Assembly: GCA_020746995.1 (NCBI GenBank)
Contig: JAGPXD010000004.1
Location: 3,720,001 to 3,784,000, forward strand
Source: Plectosphaerella cucumerina
Taxonomy: Eukaryota; Ascomycota; Sordariomycetes; Glomerellales; Plectosphaerellaceae
Direction: 5' to 3'
DNA length: 64,000 nt
Shown here: piece after piece, positions 43,927 to 57,687 of the stretch
How the letters are laid out: every line of letters begins with the position of its first letter
How positions within the stretch are numbered: the stretch's first letter is position 1
The notes under the pieces: model-generated
The model's database searches: none
What the model was told of the DNA's origin: nothing
What the model saw: only the letters and a program-made list of their open reading frames with translations
Position numbers and translations under genes: made by a program

Positions 43927-46900
43927 TTTTGTGTAGAGTCGAGGAGGTGGTAGGTCGGGGAGCAGGGCGGGTGACGAGGGGGACAGAGATGACGAGCGTC
44001 TGTTGTCTCCTCGAAAGACCTGCCGCTGTCCGAAGGGTGTTTCTGCCGGACAGAGAGGATCCGAGATCGTAGGAAGCGAGCGGATGGAAACACGTTATGG
44101 TCGTCGGCTAGCCCACCCGGGCATGTGTTTCGTGCGGGATCGTTTCGCTTGCCGTCGGTCTGATCGGTGCCGTGGGACAGTGTGCGCGGCGAGGACGGGA
44201 CCCGTGTCTCTGGGTCTGGGTTCGTGCAAGATGCTTCGGCTCGACACCGACGTTGTGGTCGGGCGTGGTGGGCGAGGAGAAGGGGGGGGCGCTTGCGCGG
44301 GGTGAACGAGCGGTGGGACAACGATTGGACCCCGACTATCTCGGTGCTGGTGGCAGGTTGGTGGCTGCTAGTAGCGGGCTCGGGAAAGTCGGTGAGCTGG
44401 AGATATTACAACTAGATGCTGAATGGGAATCAGTTTAAAGGTCACACGTCGGCCAGCCGGTGACGGAGACGGATAAGAAGCGAGCGAGTGTGAGGGCAGA
44501 GCTAGCGAGGGGAGAGAGAGACGTGTTGGGCTGTGGCAGAAGGGAGAGGGAGAGAAAAATGATGGTGTTGAATTTGGCCGGGGGGGTCCCACGAGTAGGG
44601 CGGTGGACGCCTGTGCGACTGCGACAGCGACTGTGTTCTGGCACTGGCACTGCAGCAGCACGCTGGGTGAGGTGGCTCGGGGCAGTCGGTAGGGATCAGA
44701 CAAGCGCCTGACTGACGGGGAGGGTGGGCGGAGGAGGAGCTGAGCTGAGGTGAAGTGAAGATCGGGTCGGTCCTTAGCAGACTGGGGGGCCGCCAGTAGC
44801 TTGGCACCACAATGCGAGATGCGCCGGGGGGTACTGGTAGCCTGGAGGAGGGGGGGAGGGGACCTCGGAGTCTTGGGGAGGTAAGGTACTGGTACAGACG
44901 GGATGGTAAGGTAGGGGTGAGTGACTCGGAGGGAAACCACTGGGCCACCCTTGGCCTTGCTGCTGACCCAGACAGCGGTCCTCCGGAATGCTTCTGGGGC
45001 CCGTGTTGAAGAGCGAATTCCGATGAGAGGAGGGGGAAAGCCGGCATTCAGCGGGGCGGCTTGCCAGGGGAAAACAGACCGGCCTGCCTCCGTTTCTCGT
45101 GATGGATATGCGGCCAGCAGCAGTAACAACTTGGCCATGTCATCGGTGACTTTCTCCGCCGGCCATGTCCGGATGGGGAAGACCGAGCATGGTTGTACCT
45201 GATGCTGCTTGGAGACGCAGCAGTAGGCTGCGGTTTTGGGTTGCGAGTTCCATGTTTGGGACGGGCGAGGGTAGGGGAGGGAAGGGGGACCCTGGTAGGA
45301 GGTGGTTGTTGCATAGATGGGACGGGGTGGTTCGAGAAACGGAATCGAAGATGAGGAGGATGAGAGGGCTTACCTGTATGGAAGACCAAGACCAGAAGAC
45401 AGAACTGACAAGGCTGTTGGTGATGTGCCGCCGAGAGGCGGATAAAGGTGGTGGTGACGAGGAGAAGTACGCCGCCTTGTTGTGCTACACAACTGGTGGA
45501 GGTGGAGGTGGAAGCTGCAGACTGCCTGATGCGATGTGATGCAATGTAGAGTGAATGTTGGGCTCCAGCTCGATGAGGCAGCCACCCGACGGACGGAACC
45601 AGGCGGAAACAAGCTATGACCGGCGGCGGAACGTGAAAGATGGGATGGCAAGAGGCGTGGAAGGTGACAGGACCAGCTCTTGCTACCTGTACAACGAAAG
45701 GCACAGGACGCCACCACGATGCTCCCAAGGAAAAGGTATGCTGGCGTTTCTATGTTTCGGAGCCGGCGGCGTGGAAGGGACGGCGGAAGGAGCCCTGGAA
45801 GGAGGAGGGGAGCAGGCAACACCAAGGGAGCCTAGTAGGACTTGCAGGAGGCGCGAGAGGCAGACTAGCAGGTGAGGTGAGCGGAGCCTTGGAGATCCGG
45901 GCCCGTATAAAATTATTCTGAGAGCACACACAACACGCACTAGCTCCCGTTCTGTGGTGCGGTGCAGTTCAGGGCCGACTCCTCGGAGCTTTGCCAGGCC
46001 AAGGAAGGGGCAGCAAGGTGTGCGAGAGGGTGGTGTGGCGATCCGCAGCCCGAGAATGGCAGGGACAAGGGCCCGGGGGGTTGTTCCTTCCTCACGGCCA
46101 TCGGTCCCGGGGTCAATGTACATGTACTTTGTACCTCCAGTCATTGTCCACCGGAGTTTCTTCCCTCACGATGATGTGAGTAACCTCTCCTCTTCTCCAT
46201 CTGTGTTCCTGTCTTTGCAGTCGAAGCATAATCATCATCCAACCCATATCATTCTCTATTAATAACCTCCACAGTACACGAGTACTCATCCGGCGAGGAC
46301 GGGAGGCTGACGTTGTGGAGGAACTTGAACACACTAACAACGTTCGTGCGAGCCCAGGAGAGGCACCCCGTTCTGGTCTGTGGCTGGCAAGCTGAGCCAG
46401 TTAGTACTGAACTGGCCAAGCCCCCCCCAACATGTCGGCCAAGCTATTGGCAGGGACCGGCAGACCTCATCATTGTATCCCGCCAGGCAGTTGTGCGGCG
46501 CGGTTATTTGTTTCTCGGACGAGTACCGTGACCAGGAGGGGGGGGGAACGATGGCCGAATCAGGCCGCCGAATGGCGTCTTTTTTCCTTCGACCTCGTCT
46601 TGGCAGGGCCACTTCAACCCCTTTGCTCACTGTACTTTTCTCGACATTGAATCCACCGTCGGTCTGCCCAAGTCATCCCACCGGCCTGAGAAAGCAAGCA
46701 GTGACTCGGAAACATTGGAGCCTCATTAAACAAGAAGACCAGGCCGGAGCTCGCTAGGCATGTTGCCGTCATTGGTCTCGGAAGTCGCTGGGACCGCGCC
46801 AGGCACAGGTAGGAGTGGACACGTTCGTTGTGGCGGCCGCTGATGGCTTCTAGCTGGGATATTGGTGTAGCGCGAGGCTGACAGCAATCAGCTGGCAGGC

Positions 46901-49900
46901 AGCTGGGCTGTGATGTAGTCGAACAGTCGAAGCGATGGAGATGCTCTCATCCATTTGTTCTGTAGGAATTAACCCCGCAATCCGACACCAGGCACAAACG
47001 TCCAGTCCTACAACCCCGAGCAGAGACCAAGGCAGACTCGCATCTCCCCCGCGAAACTCGAACCTCGCCCGATGAGACGCGCCAGCCGCGTAGTTTAATG
47101 ATCGGGAAATTCGAGGAGGAAACACACCGTCACAAGTTGAGAGCCGGCAGCCCCTCCAGGCCCTACCCCTGGCGCAATCCCGTCTCTTGGACTGGCCTCC
47201 CTACATTGAATTTGGCCTCATCTTCCTGATCGACGAACCTTTCAGCCCGGAGGACCCTTGGCGTCACGCTGCTAGATCTCCGCGACGTCGTGTTTGTAGC
47301 GATCCCTGTCAGCCCGGCGCTATTGCATCGGGCGCGTTTCCCTGCACCTCACGCTCTCTCTGCGTCTGTGTCGGCGTTGTGTACAGGTACTTCTACTACT
47401 GCGGCCCTGGGGTCAACCGTTGTTCGTGGCGTTGCTGCTTTGGCTAGCAGCAAACATGGCCGGCCAAATTTCCCCGCGCTGGACTCGGACTCGGGAGCGC
47501 TGTCATCAAGATCGCCAGAACACCACCATGTCGCCGTTTCAACACGCCGTCCCATGTCACCCAGCCACTGCCCTCTGAGAGTAGCAGTCCTGTTACAGGC
47601 TTGATCACCAGTTCATGAGAATGGATCGTCGCTTAAGGGCTGCTCCTGTAACGACTGACGGCTGTCCATCCATGTTTGGGCGGATCTTCGGCTGGTATAC
47701 GATAATACCTACCACCTGCAGCCTGCAGGTCACAGTCCATCTTGGGACCACGAGTCCAATCCGAACTTATCGCCCACCTGTCCGATCTGCCAGATTGACC
47801 GCCCCCCGGCCCGTGTCAAGAACGGCGTCGCCGGCCACCACATGGCCGGTGTCTGTGTCACCGGCACGCCCGTCAAGGAAGCTGTGTAAGGCTCCAGGTG
47901 GCACAAGCTCTCCATCCAACGTCTTCTCATGAACGACTCGCACGTCACTGCCTCCATCTGGCGATACCTGTACCTGTACTGCACCACGCCCGAGCACGCG
48001 CTGAGCGCAAGGGGACATCTCCAGCGAACGGGGTCAGAAGCCATCTCCACTAAAAAGAGCTCTCTTTCGTCCACGCAAGTACCGGGTACGATGACGAGCA
48101 CTGACCATCCCGCAGGGGTGAGAGGTAAAAAAAAGGGATAGGCGCCAAGAGCAGACTGCATGACCCTCCCCTGGATTTTGGGGAGCGAAACTTCGTATTC
48201 TGCGGTGCCGTTCCCGTTTGGGGGCGGGGTGGAAGCGGTTCGGTACGAATAGCTTTGCAGACCTCGTGTCGGCTCACATGATGCTTCGAAATCTTCCATC
48301 AGCACGACCATCAACGGCTGATGCGGCGACAGCTTCTGAGCCAAGCCCATCATTGCCCGGCTTTGGAAACGGCAGCCCTGTGAACCGGCTGCCGTGGCAG
48401 CGTGGGAAGGCAGAAAACCGCCTCCGATGTTTCTCCCCCCTTTTTCGCTGTGATGGGGAGGGGCGGAGATCCGCCCAGGCAAATGATGATGGGGCCTCGT
48501 CTGGCTCCGTCCAAGCGTGGGTGCACCGAACCTTTCGGCCGGTCTTCCACGGTGTGTTATTTGCTTGTTCCCGGGAAAGCCGTCCAGGAGCTTGGTCCGG
48601 CTGTGAAGCGAGGGAATGGACAGATGCACCAGCCACTTCAACACACCCAATGCGCATGATAACAGCGAGGGATTGCTTCATCCCGTGGAGCTCTGAGAGT
48701 GATAGCCATGTCAAATACATTCCTCGTAGCGTCCCAGCCTCGAGGCTAGGGATGTCGAGTACCAACATTGCTCGGCATCGGGAACCACATGTTGGTATCT
48801 TTATTGACAGGCCACATTGTGAGACAGAGACATTCCAGCGTCGAGCAGGTTGGCCCCCAAACATCGTTGCCGGGACCTTGAGACTTGACGATGACGCCGA
48901 TGAAGAGACGTGCAATTCATCAACAGCGCAAGTCGAACAAGAAGACTGTCAAGCTGGTGGCTACGCTCAAAGCGAGCATCCAATGGAGATGGCCAGTATG
49001 TCAGCGGGAAAGGCAAACCCCGGGCAATGCTGCAGTACGCGATGGGCAAAAAAAGAACACCCCTTGCCTATTTCAGGGCGAGCCGATCGCCACTACGGAC
49101 TCGGATGCTGCTCGCTGGTGGCGGGACCGCTGCCACGAGGGAGGACTCGGAGACAAGTACCCTACGAGTACCAGCGCCAGGCATTTGACAGCCAAGGGGC
49201 CGTTTCGTGGTGGTTTCGCAGTCTCCAACACGGACTTGCGACAACGACGAAGACTTGCTCGGTACTTGCATGCCGTCGAAAAGTCAATAACCTCACCCGT
49301 ACCCGGGCAACACGCTGAGCCCACGCACCACTGGCACTGGCACCAACCCCCCTTGCTCGTGTTGGCCCCCTTTCCCGTCCGCCCGCCCGCCACTACACCG
49401 AATGGCCTGCCACAGTAGGCACAAGGCCCATCCCTCTGCCAAGGAGACGCTGAATGAGCCCGTACCGTACGAGGGGGGGCCACCAAGGGGCGGGCAAGGG
49501 GGCCTAGACACGGGCTCGCTCACCACCGGGCTGGAAGTCCCTATCCCTAGTCCCCTATCCCATCCTCTTCGTCGTCGACAGGACGCCGCCCCCCGATCCT
49601 TTGCTTTGCACTTTTTCTTGCATCTCGTCGACATCACCCGAAGCTCTGCGCCAGGACCGACGTCGTGTCCCGTGGGAACGTTTGCTCGTTACTCACCCTT
49701 CGCCCGACACTTCAACTGGCTGTTCCGTGCCATCCTACCCCTACCCACCTACGATCGCTCGCTTCCTCTCCGTCCTCCTCGACAACCCCGTCTCCTTCTT
49801 TCCCTGACGGAGTGCATGTCCTGTCGTTCCCTGCCGATATTCCTATCCTCCTATTCTGCTTCGACCTCCCCGACAAGACCGATCCGAATTCTTCCTGCGG

Positions 49901-50810
49901 TGGCTACTGAAGCTGCCATACCCGACCCGATCACGCCAGTCCGACCACCGACGCCTCGACCGTTTTCTGGCTCAGCCGTTGCCCGTCGTGACGCGACTGT
50001 AACATACACCCCGACCTCCTGGCAACCCGTTATAAAAGGTTGTCCGGCCGAAAGACGATCCAATCCGGCCCACAAGGCGAACCGGGACGGAGCTTGCAAA
50101 TAATCAAAAAAAAGACGGGACGAAGACAGAGGGTCGCAGGGAACTTGAATTGCCGATCAGCAATTCACCCCCAGCCCCCAGGGTCGCATCCGTGCTGCCC
50201 GTTGTCCAAGTTTCCCAGTCCAGTTGGCCAGGAAGCCAGTGCCTGAGCTGAGCCACAGCCAGCCAAAGGCGACCAAGACCAAGGCTAGCCGCTAAAACCG
50301 GCGCGAGCAGAGGTCGACCATCAATCTGGTGCAGCGGCCCAGGACAGTGCCTTCCCGTCTCCCAAGGAACCCCCGCACAGTTGTCGCGGATTGGCTGGGC
50401 TGTCCACGCCAACGCACTCCCGCCTCAAATCCTGTCTCTGGGGTCAGTCCCCCATAACAATCCACTCGTGAGTACGACCTCATCTCCTCCCATCCAAGCC
50501 CCAAGCCTTCCCGTCTTCATCCTCTTTGCGGCACCCTCGTTTTCCGTGCATTGCGGCCTGGCAACCATTCGCGACTGCGGCTGTTTCCGATTTCACTCGG
50601 GCGCTGCATTTGAGATTGCCATTTCGCACTTGTCGCTCGCTGCCTCCTTTCTATTCCCTCTCGGCCCTGTTGCGCGCGCGACAGACAAGCCACGACCCGT
50701 CCTCTCCCGAAAGGGTGAAGTCCACCCCCATCAGACTTGTCTGGAATGCACTCGCGCATTTCAGTCCCTTCCAGACCATCGATACTGACCGTACTCTCCG
50801 TCGCAGGACC
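43927..50810. other. 6.9-kb divergent intergenic region between SKT5 and the chitin synthase gene
   Basis: I see no convincing gene. On the minus strand 44000-45730 is strongly pyrimidine-rich, as expected of a long SKT5 promoter and leader. On the plus strand 49560-50810 is pyrimidine-rich and leads into the chitin synthase ATG. In the middle, two long open frames face each other (48218-49318 plus, 48650-47730 minus), but both have an unstructured Arg/Ser/Pro-rich composition. The size suggests large regulatory regions or long leaders with introns. Confidence 0.5.
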
Positions 50811-53800
50811 ATGTCTCTCCCCGAACGGCCAGGCGGTAGCCCCTACGACCAGCGAAATGCATACAGGCATTCCCAGTCCCGACGCAACAACTCGGGCGAT
50901 GTCGAGGCTGGTGGCTACCGTGCTGTAGGAGCGCGACCTCATCATGACCGTGGGCCTTCCGCCTCTTCTTACGCCGAGACGATCGCCTCCCCTAATGCCC
51001 AAGCAGACGATATGCCTCTTTCACCCACAGGAGAGTTCCCTCCGTCGACCGCGTCCGCCGCTCCCTTCCAGCGCAAGAGGAGTCTGATCAGGCCGGAGCG
51101 GAACCGCATCGACAAGGACCACCCAAACTACCACTACCGGAAACACGCCGCCAAGATGGACGTCATTCCTTCTTCCACTGGAAACGACCCCATTGCCGAG
51201 GACATCGAGGCCACAACCGACGTCTCCGGCAGCCGATCCCACACCCTTGACGGTGCATCGGACGCCTCGCCCCCGAGGAACAGGGGCAGCAGGAACTCGG
51301 CATCGGAGGAGAAGAAGGGTGGCGTCAAGACGTCCACCAAGCGTCTGTCTCGCCGCAACACCTCGGGCAAGATCACAAAGTCGGCCAAGCACAGCAAGCA
51401 CCACGGACCCAAGGAGGTGATCAGCCCGCCTAGCCTGTGGAACGTCTACTGTGCCGTCGTCACCTTCTGGGCTCCCGACTGCATCATCGCCTGCTGCGGC
51501 AAGCGCTCAAAGGCCGAGAGGCGCGCCTGGAGGGAGAAGATGGGCCTCATCAGCTTGATCCTGCTCATCATGGGCTTCGTCGGCTTCATCACCTTCGGTT
51601 TCACTGCTGTTGTCTGTGGCGCTCCCCCTCTGAGGCTGCAGGTCAACAAGGTCTCGGACGGCTACATGATCTTCCACGGCACCGCCTACGACCTGACCCG
51701 CTCCCGCCACCCTCCCGCCGAGGGCATCCCCATGATCAACCGCCAGACTGGCGCCAACATCCTCTACGACATCCCCAACATGAACAACCGTGGAATGGAC
51801 GGCAGCTTCCTGTTCCAGAACGTCAACGGACGCTGCAAGGGTCTCATCGAGCGCTCCGCCAACTCGGACGTGCCCACCAACAGCGACGGCGAGCTCGCCT
51901 GGTACTTCCCTTGCAACACCTTCAAGCAGGACGGTTCCTCCGAGCCCAACATGACTATCCCGTACTACCTCGGATACGGCTGCCATACCACCGCCAAGGC
52001 CCGTTCGACTTTCTACAAGGACCTCAAGAAGTCGGCCGACGTCTACTTCACCTGGGATGACATCCGCAACAGCTCGCGCAACCTCATCGTCTACTCGGGC
52101 AACGTTCTCGACCTGAACCTGCTCAACTGGTTCAACTCGTCCCAGGTCACCATTCCCACGCGTTTCGAGCAGCTGAGGGACACCAACTCGGCCATCAACA
52201 AGGCCATCCGCGGACGCGACGTTACCCGTGCCTTCCAGTCGTCCGCTGACAAGCAGATTGCGGAGTGCTTCGAAGAGATCATCAAGGTCGGCTCCGTCGA
52301 TACCGAGACCGTCGGCTGCATTGCTTCCAAGGTCGTGCTCTACTGCTTCCTGGCCCTCATTCTGTCCGTTGTCGGCTCCCGTTTCGTGCTCGCCCTCATC
52401 TTCCAGTGGTTCATCAGCCGCGGATACGGCGCCGCCAAGACGTCGCAGTCCAGTGACAAGCGCAAGCGGAACCAGCAGATCGAGGACTGGTCCAACGACA
52501 TCTACCAGGCCCCTCCCAGGATCACCGGCGACATCAGCAGCTCCGTCGGCGGCTCGGACCGTACGAGCAAGAGGGGCAGCACCTTCCTGCCCACGACCTC
52601 CCGCTTCTCCGCCATCAACCCCGACCGCGGCATGGGCCCCAAGAGGGTTCCCACCACCATGGCCAGCTCCGGCGCAGGCAGCCAGCTCCTGCACCCCAAC
52701 TCGCTGTACCGCCAGGGCAACGACAGCCGCAGCAGCTTCCTCCGCTCCGACCCGTACGCCAGCACCGCCAGCCCCGGCGAGGACAGGGGTCCCGCCGGCT
52801 TCATCCACGAGGCCGTCGTCCCCCAGCCGCCCGCCGACTGGATGCCGTACGGCTTCCCTCTGGCCCACACCATGTGTCTTGTCACCGCCTACTCTGAAGG
52901 CGAGCTCGGCATCCGCACCACCCTCGACTCGATCGCCATGACCGATTACCCCAACAGCCACAAGGTCATCGTCGTTATTTGCGACGGTATCATCAAGGGC
53001 CAGGGCGAGAGCAGGTCGACCCCCGACTACGTCCTCGGCATGCTCAAGGACCACGCCGTGCACCCCGACGACGTCGAGCCCTTCTCCTACGTCGCCGTCG
53101 CCAGCGGTTCCAAGCGCCACAACATGGCCAAGATCTACTCGGGCTTCTACGACTACGGAGTCAAGTCCGCCATTCCCGTCGACAAGCAGCAGCGCGTCCC
53201 CATGATGGTCGTGGTCAAGTGCGGCACCCCCGACGAGGCCGCCAAGTCCAAGCCCGGCAACCGTGGCAAACGTGACAGTCAGATCATCCTCATGTCCTTC
53301 CTGCAGAAGGTCATGTTCGACGAGCGCATGACGGAGCTCGAGTACGAAATGTTCAACGGCCTCTGGAAAGTCACGGGCATCTCTCCCGATTTCTATGAGA
53401 CGGTTCTCATGGTTGATGCCGATACAAAGGTGTTCCCCGACAGTCTGACGCACATGCTCTCCGCCATGGTCAAGGATCCCGAGATCATGGGTCTCTGCGG
53501 CGAGACAAAGATCGCGAACAAGAGGGACAGCTGGGTGTCCGCCATCCAGGTTTTCGAATACTTCATCTCGCACCACCTGGCCAAGTCATTCGAGTCGGTC
53601 TTTGGTGGTGTCACCTGTTTGCCTGGCTGCTTCTGCATGTACCGTATCAAGGCGCCGAAGGGTGGCCAGAACTACTGGGTCCCGATCCTTGCCAACCCCG
53701 ACATTGTCGAGCACTACTCGGAGAACGTCGTCGAAACCCTGCACAGGAAGAACCTCTTGCTGCTCGGCGAGGATCGTTACCTGAGTACGCTCATGCTGCG

Positions 53801-54545
53801 CACCTTCCCCAAGAGGAAGCAGGTCTTCGTTCCCCAGGCCGTGTGCAAGACCACCGTCCCCGACACGTTCATGGTTCTTCTGTCGCAGCGTCGTCGCTGG
53901 ATCAACTCGACCATCCACAACCTGATGGAGCTGGTGCTGGTCCGAGACCTGTGCGGCACATTCTGTTTCAGCATGCAGTTTGTCGTGTTCATTGAGCTGA
54001 TGGGAACTGTTGTTCTCCCGGCTGCCATCGCCTTCACTTTCTACGTCGGTATGTTACATCCCGGCGAGCCTTTAGCAAGATGACACGAAGCTAACCCGGT
54101 AACAGTCATTGTCTCCATCGTCAACTCTCCGCCTCAGATTCTGCCTCTCATCCTCCTTGCTATCATTCTCGGTCTGCCGGCGGTCCTCATCGTCGTGACG
54201 GCGCATTCGTGGTCGTACATTGTCTGGATGCTCATCTACCTGCTGGCGCTGCCCATCTGGAACTTCGTCCTCCCGACATACGCTTTCTGGAAGTTTGACG
54301 ACTTCTCGTGGGGTGATACTCGCAAGACGGCGGGCGAAAAGACGAAGAAGGCCGGCCTCGAGTACGAAGGAGAGTTCGACAGCAGCAAGATCACGATGAA
54401 GCGCTGGGCCGAGTTTGAGCGCGAGCGTCGCTCTAGGACCAACCACGGCTGGGCGTCCAAGGAGAACGTGGTCGGCGGCAGCGACACGTGGTCGACGCCC
54501 GTGACGCATCCCTACCGTCAGGACGACTATTACTCAGACGCATGA
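50811..54545 (+). CDS. CHS3: Class IV chitin synthase (CHS3 type)
   Basis: Two exons: 50811-54048 and 54106-54545, giving 1,225 aa over a 57-nt intron. The ATG at 50811 begins MSLPERPGGSPYDQRN; the frame is open upstream to 50526, but that part is CT-rich leader. Order: a disordered basic N-terminus, a first membrane pair (about residues 245-270), a cytochrome-b5-like segment (LQVNKVSDGYMIFHGTAYDL), a further membrane segment near 515-540, then the GT2 catalytic domain. That domain has Asp-Ala-Asp at 869-871, GEDRYL (Glu987-Asp988) and the signature QRRRW at 1026-1030, followed by the C-terminal membrane cluster and a charged tail. The b5-like segment with no myosin motor indicates class IV rather than V or VII. 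It makes chitin from UDP-GlcNAc at the plasma membrane and by homology needs the SKT5 protein encoded next door. Confidence 0.95.
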
Positions 54546-57532
54546 TCAGGGCATCTGTACTCGGCGCAGGCGGGCGTTTTCCCTGGGTTTTCTTCATCGC
54601 GGCGGCATGCGAAGGGCATCCCTGCACATACATGCGCAGTCCCCCGACGGCGGTTTTCAGCGGTCGTGGAAGTATTTACCTGCTTCTTTGTACGAACTTT
54701 TGAGCTTCGACGCAAACAACAGACACTTTTCTTTTTTTAATATAGGGGAATCGCCCAACACGGTTGTTGACCCGGCGACTCGCACAGCGAAGGGTCCGTT
54801 TATCATCAGGAGGGGTTTTGGGGGGCGGGTCATGTCAGATAGAGATGGCTGTTCGCAGCCACATGGAGGCGTAGTAGGTATAGGCGTCTTGAACCCAAGT
54901 AATAGCACTGCCGCTCTTGCGACGGCGACATTTTGGACATTTCGGAAACATGATCAGTGACACATAATGACGAGGCGGCTGTCAGATTTGGCCAGCGCTG
55001 CTGGAGAGGACTCGAGATGATCAATGTCCGGGGTCGAGGTCTCACCGAGCCTGACTGAATGACATGTCGGATTTCGAGTCTCGGCCGTCTGACGAACTGG
55101 AGGGCGCTGATGACTGACGGGAGAGAAGCGGTGTGATGAAGCGCAAGGTGCCTTGCCGAAAGGGGCAGGGAGGCAATGTGAGGCCGTGGCCGGTGAGTGG
55201 TCAATCAGATGGCCGAGTCCGGGGGGGTGGGAGGGGGGCAGGCACTGTGGCAAGGAAAACAGGGGGCGACGAGGGGATTTTGGACAGAGGACAGGGACTG
55301 GGGGGACGTTCAGGGAGAGAGAGGTGTTGAAGGGTGGGCGGCACGGCTTGGTCGGTTCATCCACCCACCCGCCGTAGCATGGCATGGCATGGGTGCGTGT
55401 TTCCCGATTCAACGACGTACAGGTGAGCGAGCATCCACCCGAGGAAGAGGGCGAGATCGGGGGGCCGGGCTGCTGGGGAGCTATGGGTTTTCTGGGTGCT
55501 GTTAAGTTGATGATCGGGAGAATGGTCTGTAAATAAAAACCAGTTGATGTGGAAGGCTGGCAGTCACTATTATCACCGGTGTTCTTGGTATGTCTTTGCC
55601 TTCAGGTGGGAGGGCTGGAGGTATGGAGAGGCAGGGAAGAGAGTGACCCCCCGGCCTCGCCCTTCCCAAGCGAGCGAGGCACTGATGGCTTGGTCATCTG
55701 CATCGCACGACTCGCCGGGACCCAAGCCGCATGAGCGGGCGTGCTGGAGCCGGGACGGGTTTTGTGAGTTATGACCGGGGGAGGGGGGCTTGCTGTCCTC
55801 GTGCTTGGCAGGTAAGTAGTGTTTCTCTGTCGATTCTTGCACTACTTGTCCCTCTCCCAAGCGGCTTGTCAGTGACAGAGGGTTTCACAGTGCCGGGCAT
55901 GGTGCAGTAGTTTTCGCCATGTCAGCGCCCTGTCAGCACGGGGGATCGGACGAGCTGATATGATGCACTGGTCATAAGTCTTTTTCGTCCCAGCCCCCCA
56001 GCCCCCGACAGGGGGCATGTTGTATGATACGAGTGTGTAAACAGGACAGGGACACTTGAGTTCCCAAGGCGTCGGCGGCGGACGGGCGGGCGGGAGGATG
56101 GTCGGCCGGGCTGGGCTGGGCCTGCTTCCCTGGGGCGGTTGGTGTTGCTCCATCGGCTTCCTGCGCGGCCAGGCTGGCCCGGTGTGTAACCACCCGTGAG
56201 GGATGGGGCGAATCGGAGAATAGAGTGAGGTCGTCGGGGCTCGTGGGCCGGAGTGCCACTGGCAGATGACCCCCCGGTGGCTTCATTTCGAGCTGCAAGA
56301 ACCCGTCGAGAGGGGGAGACGGGTAGGGCGAGGGCGAGAAGACTTGGGTGTGGTGTCCGTTTGCATTGCCCTTTGATGTAAGGGTGGCGGCCTCGGGGAT
56401 GTTGTTAGCATTGTCGATATCTGTCGAGGCACAGGGCTGATGGATGTCGATGAAGATGGGGTATTTTGTTAGCGTCTGAGTGTTCTGATGGCGCCTGAGT
56501 GCGCCGTGGGTGGTTGGTAGGTGTTTCTTTTCCCACCTGAATGCAGAGGACGTGGATGTGCCGGTGCAAGACGTGGTGCCGACGATATCATATCATCTTG
56601 GTGGCACCTGGGCGCGGGATGCCCATCTCAGCTGGAGCCCCCAGGGACTTGATGTGTCGGGTGCGTGCGTGACCGGTGGATAGCGGGCCCCCGCTGTATT
56701 TACACACTGTATTTCATCGCGGCACGCCTAGCGCGGAGAGCCCCAAGGGGACTGCAAGCCTGAAGTGATCCCCGCTACGCTCTCTACCCGCCACTAGTTG
56801 ACGGCCTGGTGGATCGCCGTAGGCCCGACGTGGTTTGGGCCGGATTGTCCCATCGCCCACCTGCACTGGCACACGGTACATCTCGGGGCACCTCACGTCA
56901 GGCGTGGACACTGGACGGTCACTTCAGTCAGTTTCCCCGTTCCTTTCACCTCCAGTCTGTCGAGTCAAACCAAACGGCCCCTCGTCAACCTCCTCCTCCT
57001 CCTCCCCCACCACTGGCCCTCTCCCTCCTCCGCCAGACGCACCCGCTCGCTGTGTGTCTCTTGACGAATATCGGCGCGAGACATCGCACTTCTCCTCGTT
57101 TTCCCCTCGTTTCCCTCCAGCGCAGCGCATCAAACGTCCCCAGCCTGAGGTTGATCCCACGAGAGCGAAACCCCCCTTGTCACCCGACCTCGTACCGACC
57201 ACCACAACCACCACCCGAGAACCGCACCACGACCGCCCTGGACCTGCCTGTTCGCCCCCGACACATACCAAAGCGAAAGAAACCCTGAGCGAGCGAGCGA
57301 CCAAGAGAGATTGTCGCACCACCAGCTGACGTGACGAGGCACGGCAGCAACCCTGGCCTGACCGCCCCGAATCACGGCGCCATCCAATAGGGCGGGCTCC
57401 CAATCTCAAGCCATCACCAACGGCGCACTCCCCACACACGACCGGACGAGCACCACTGCGACGGTGAATGGTCCCGGCGCCTGCCCAGATGTCTATGAGC
57501 AGGGCATAGCCAGCATATCCAAGCAAACAAAC
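54546..57532. other. Intergenic region between the chitin synthase and WD40 genes
   Basis: 3.0 kb. It begins with the chitin synthase 3' UTR. A G-rich tract lies near 55222-55245. From about 56920 to 57530 the plus strand is pyrimidine-rich and forms the leader of the WD40 gene. No gene seen. Confidence 0.5.
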
Positions 57533-57656
57533 ATGCCCCCCAGGACGACCCTGGCTGCCGCCTCTGAGGTCCTGGCTCCCGGGTACGCCGCAAACGCCCA
57601 CGACTCGTCCCATCTCCACGACCTCGGGTCCGGCCCGCCGCCGGCACTCAACTCCC

Positions 57657-57687
<31 letters not shown>

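Noticed and set aside
44368..45728. Minus-strand open frames of 226-256 codons upstream of SKT5
   Set aside because: They lie in pyrimidine-rich sequence directly upstream of SKT5 on the same strand, best explained as promoter/leader.
47730..49318. Two long opposed open frames (306 codons minus, 366 codons plus) in the SKT5-chitin synthase interval
   Set aside because: They overlap each other, have no recognisable domain and an Arg/Ser/Pro-rich composition. The plus frame is the better of the two but I cannot support it.
51507..53576. 689-codon minus-strand frame as a gene
   Set aside because: Antisense of the chitin synthase catalytic region; explained by codon bias.
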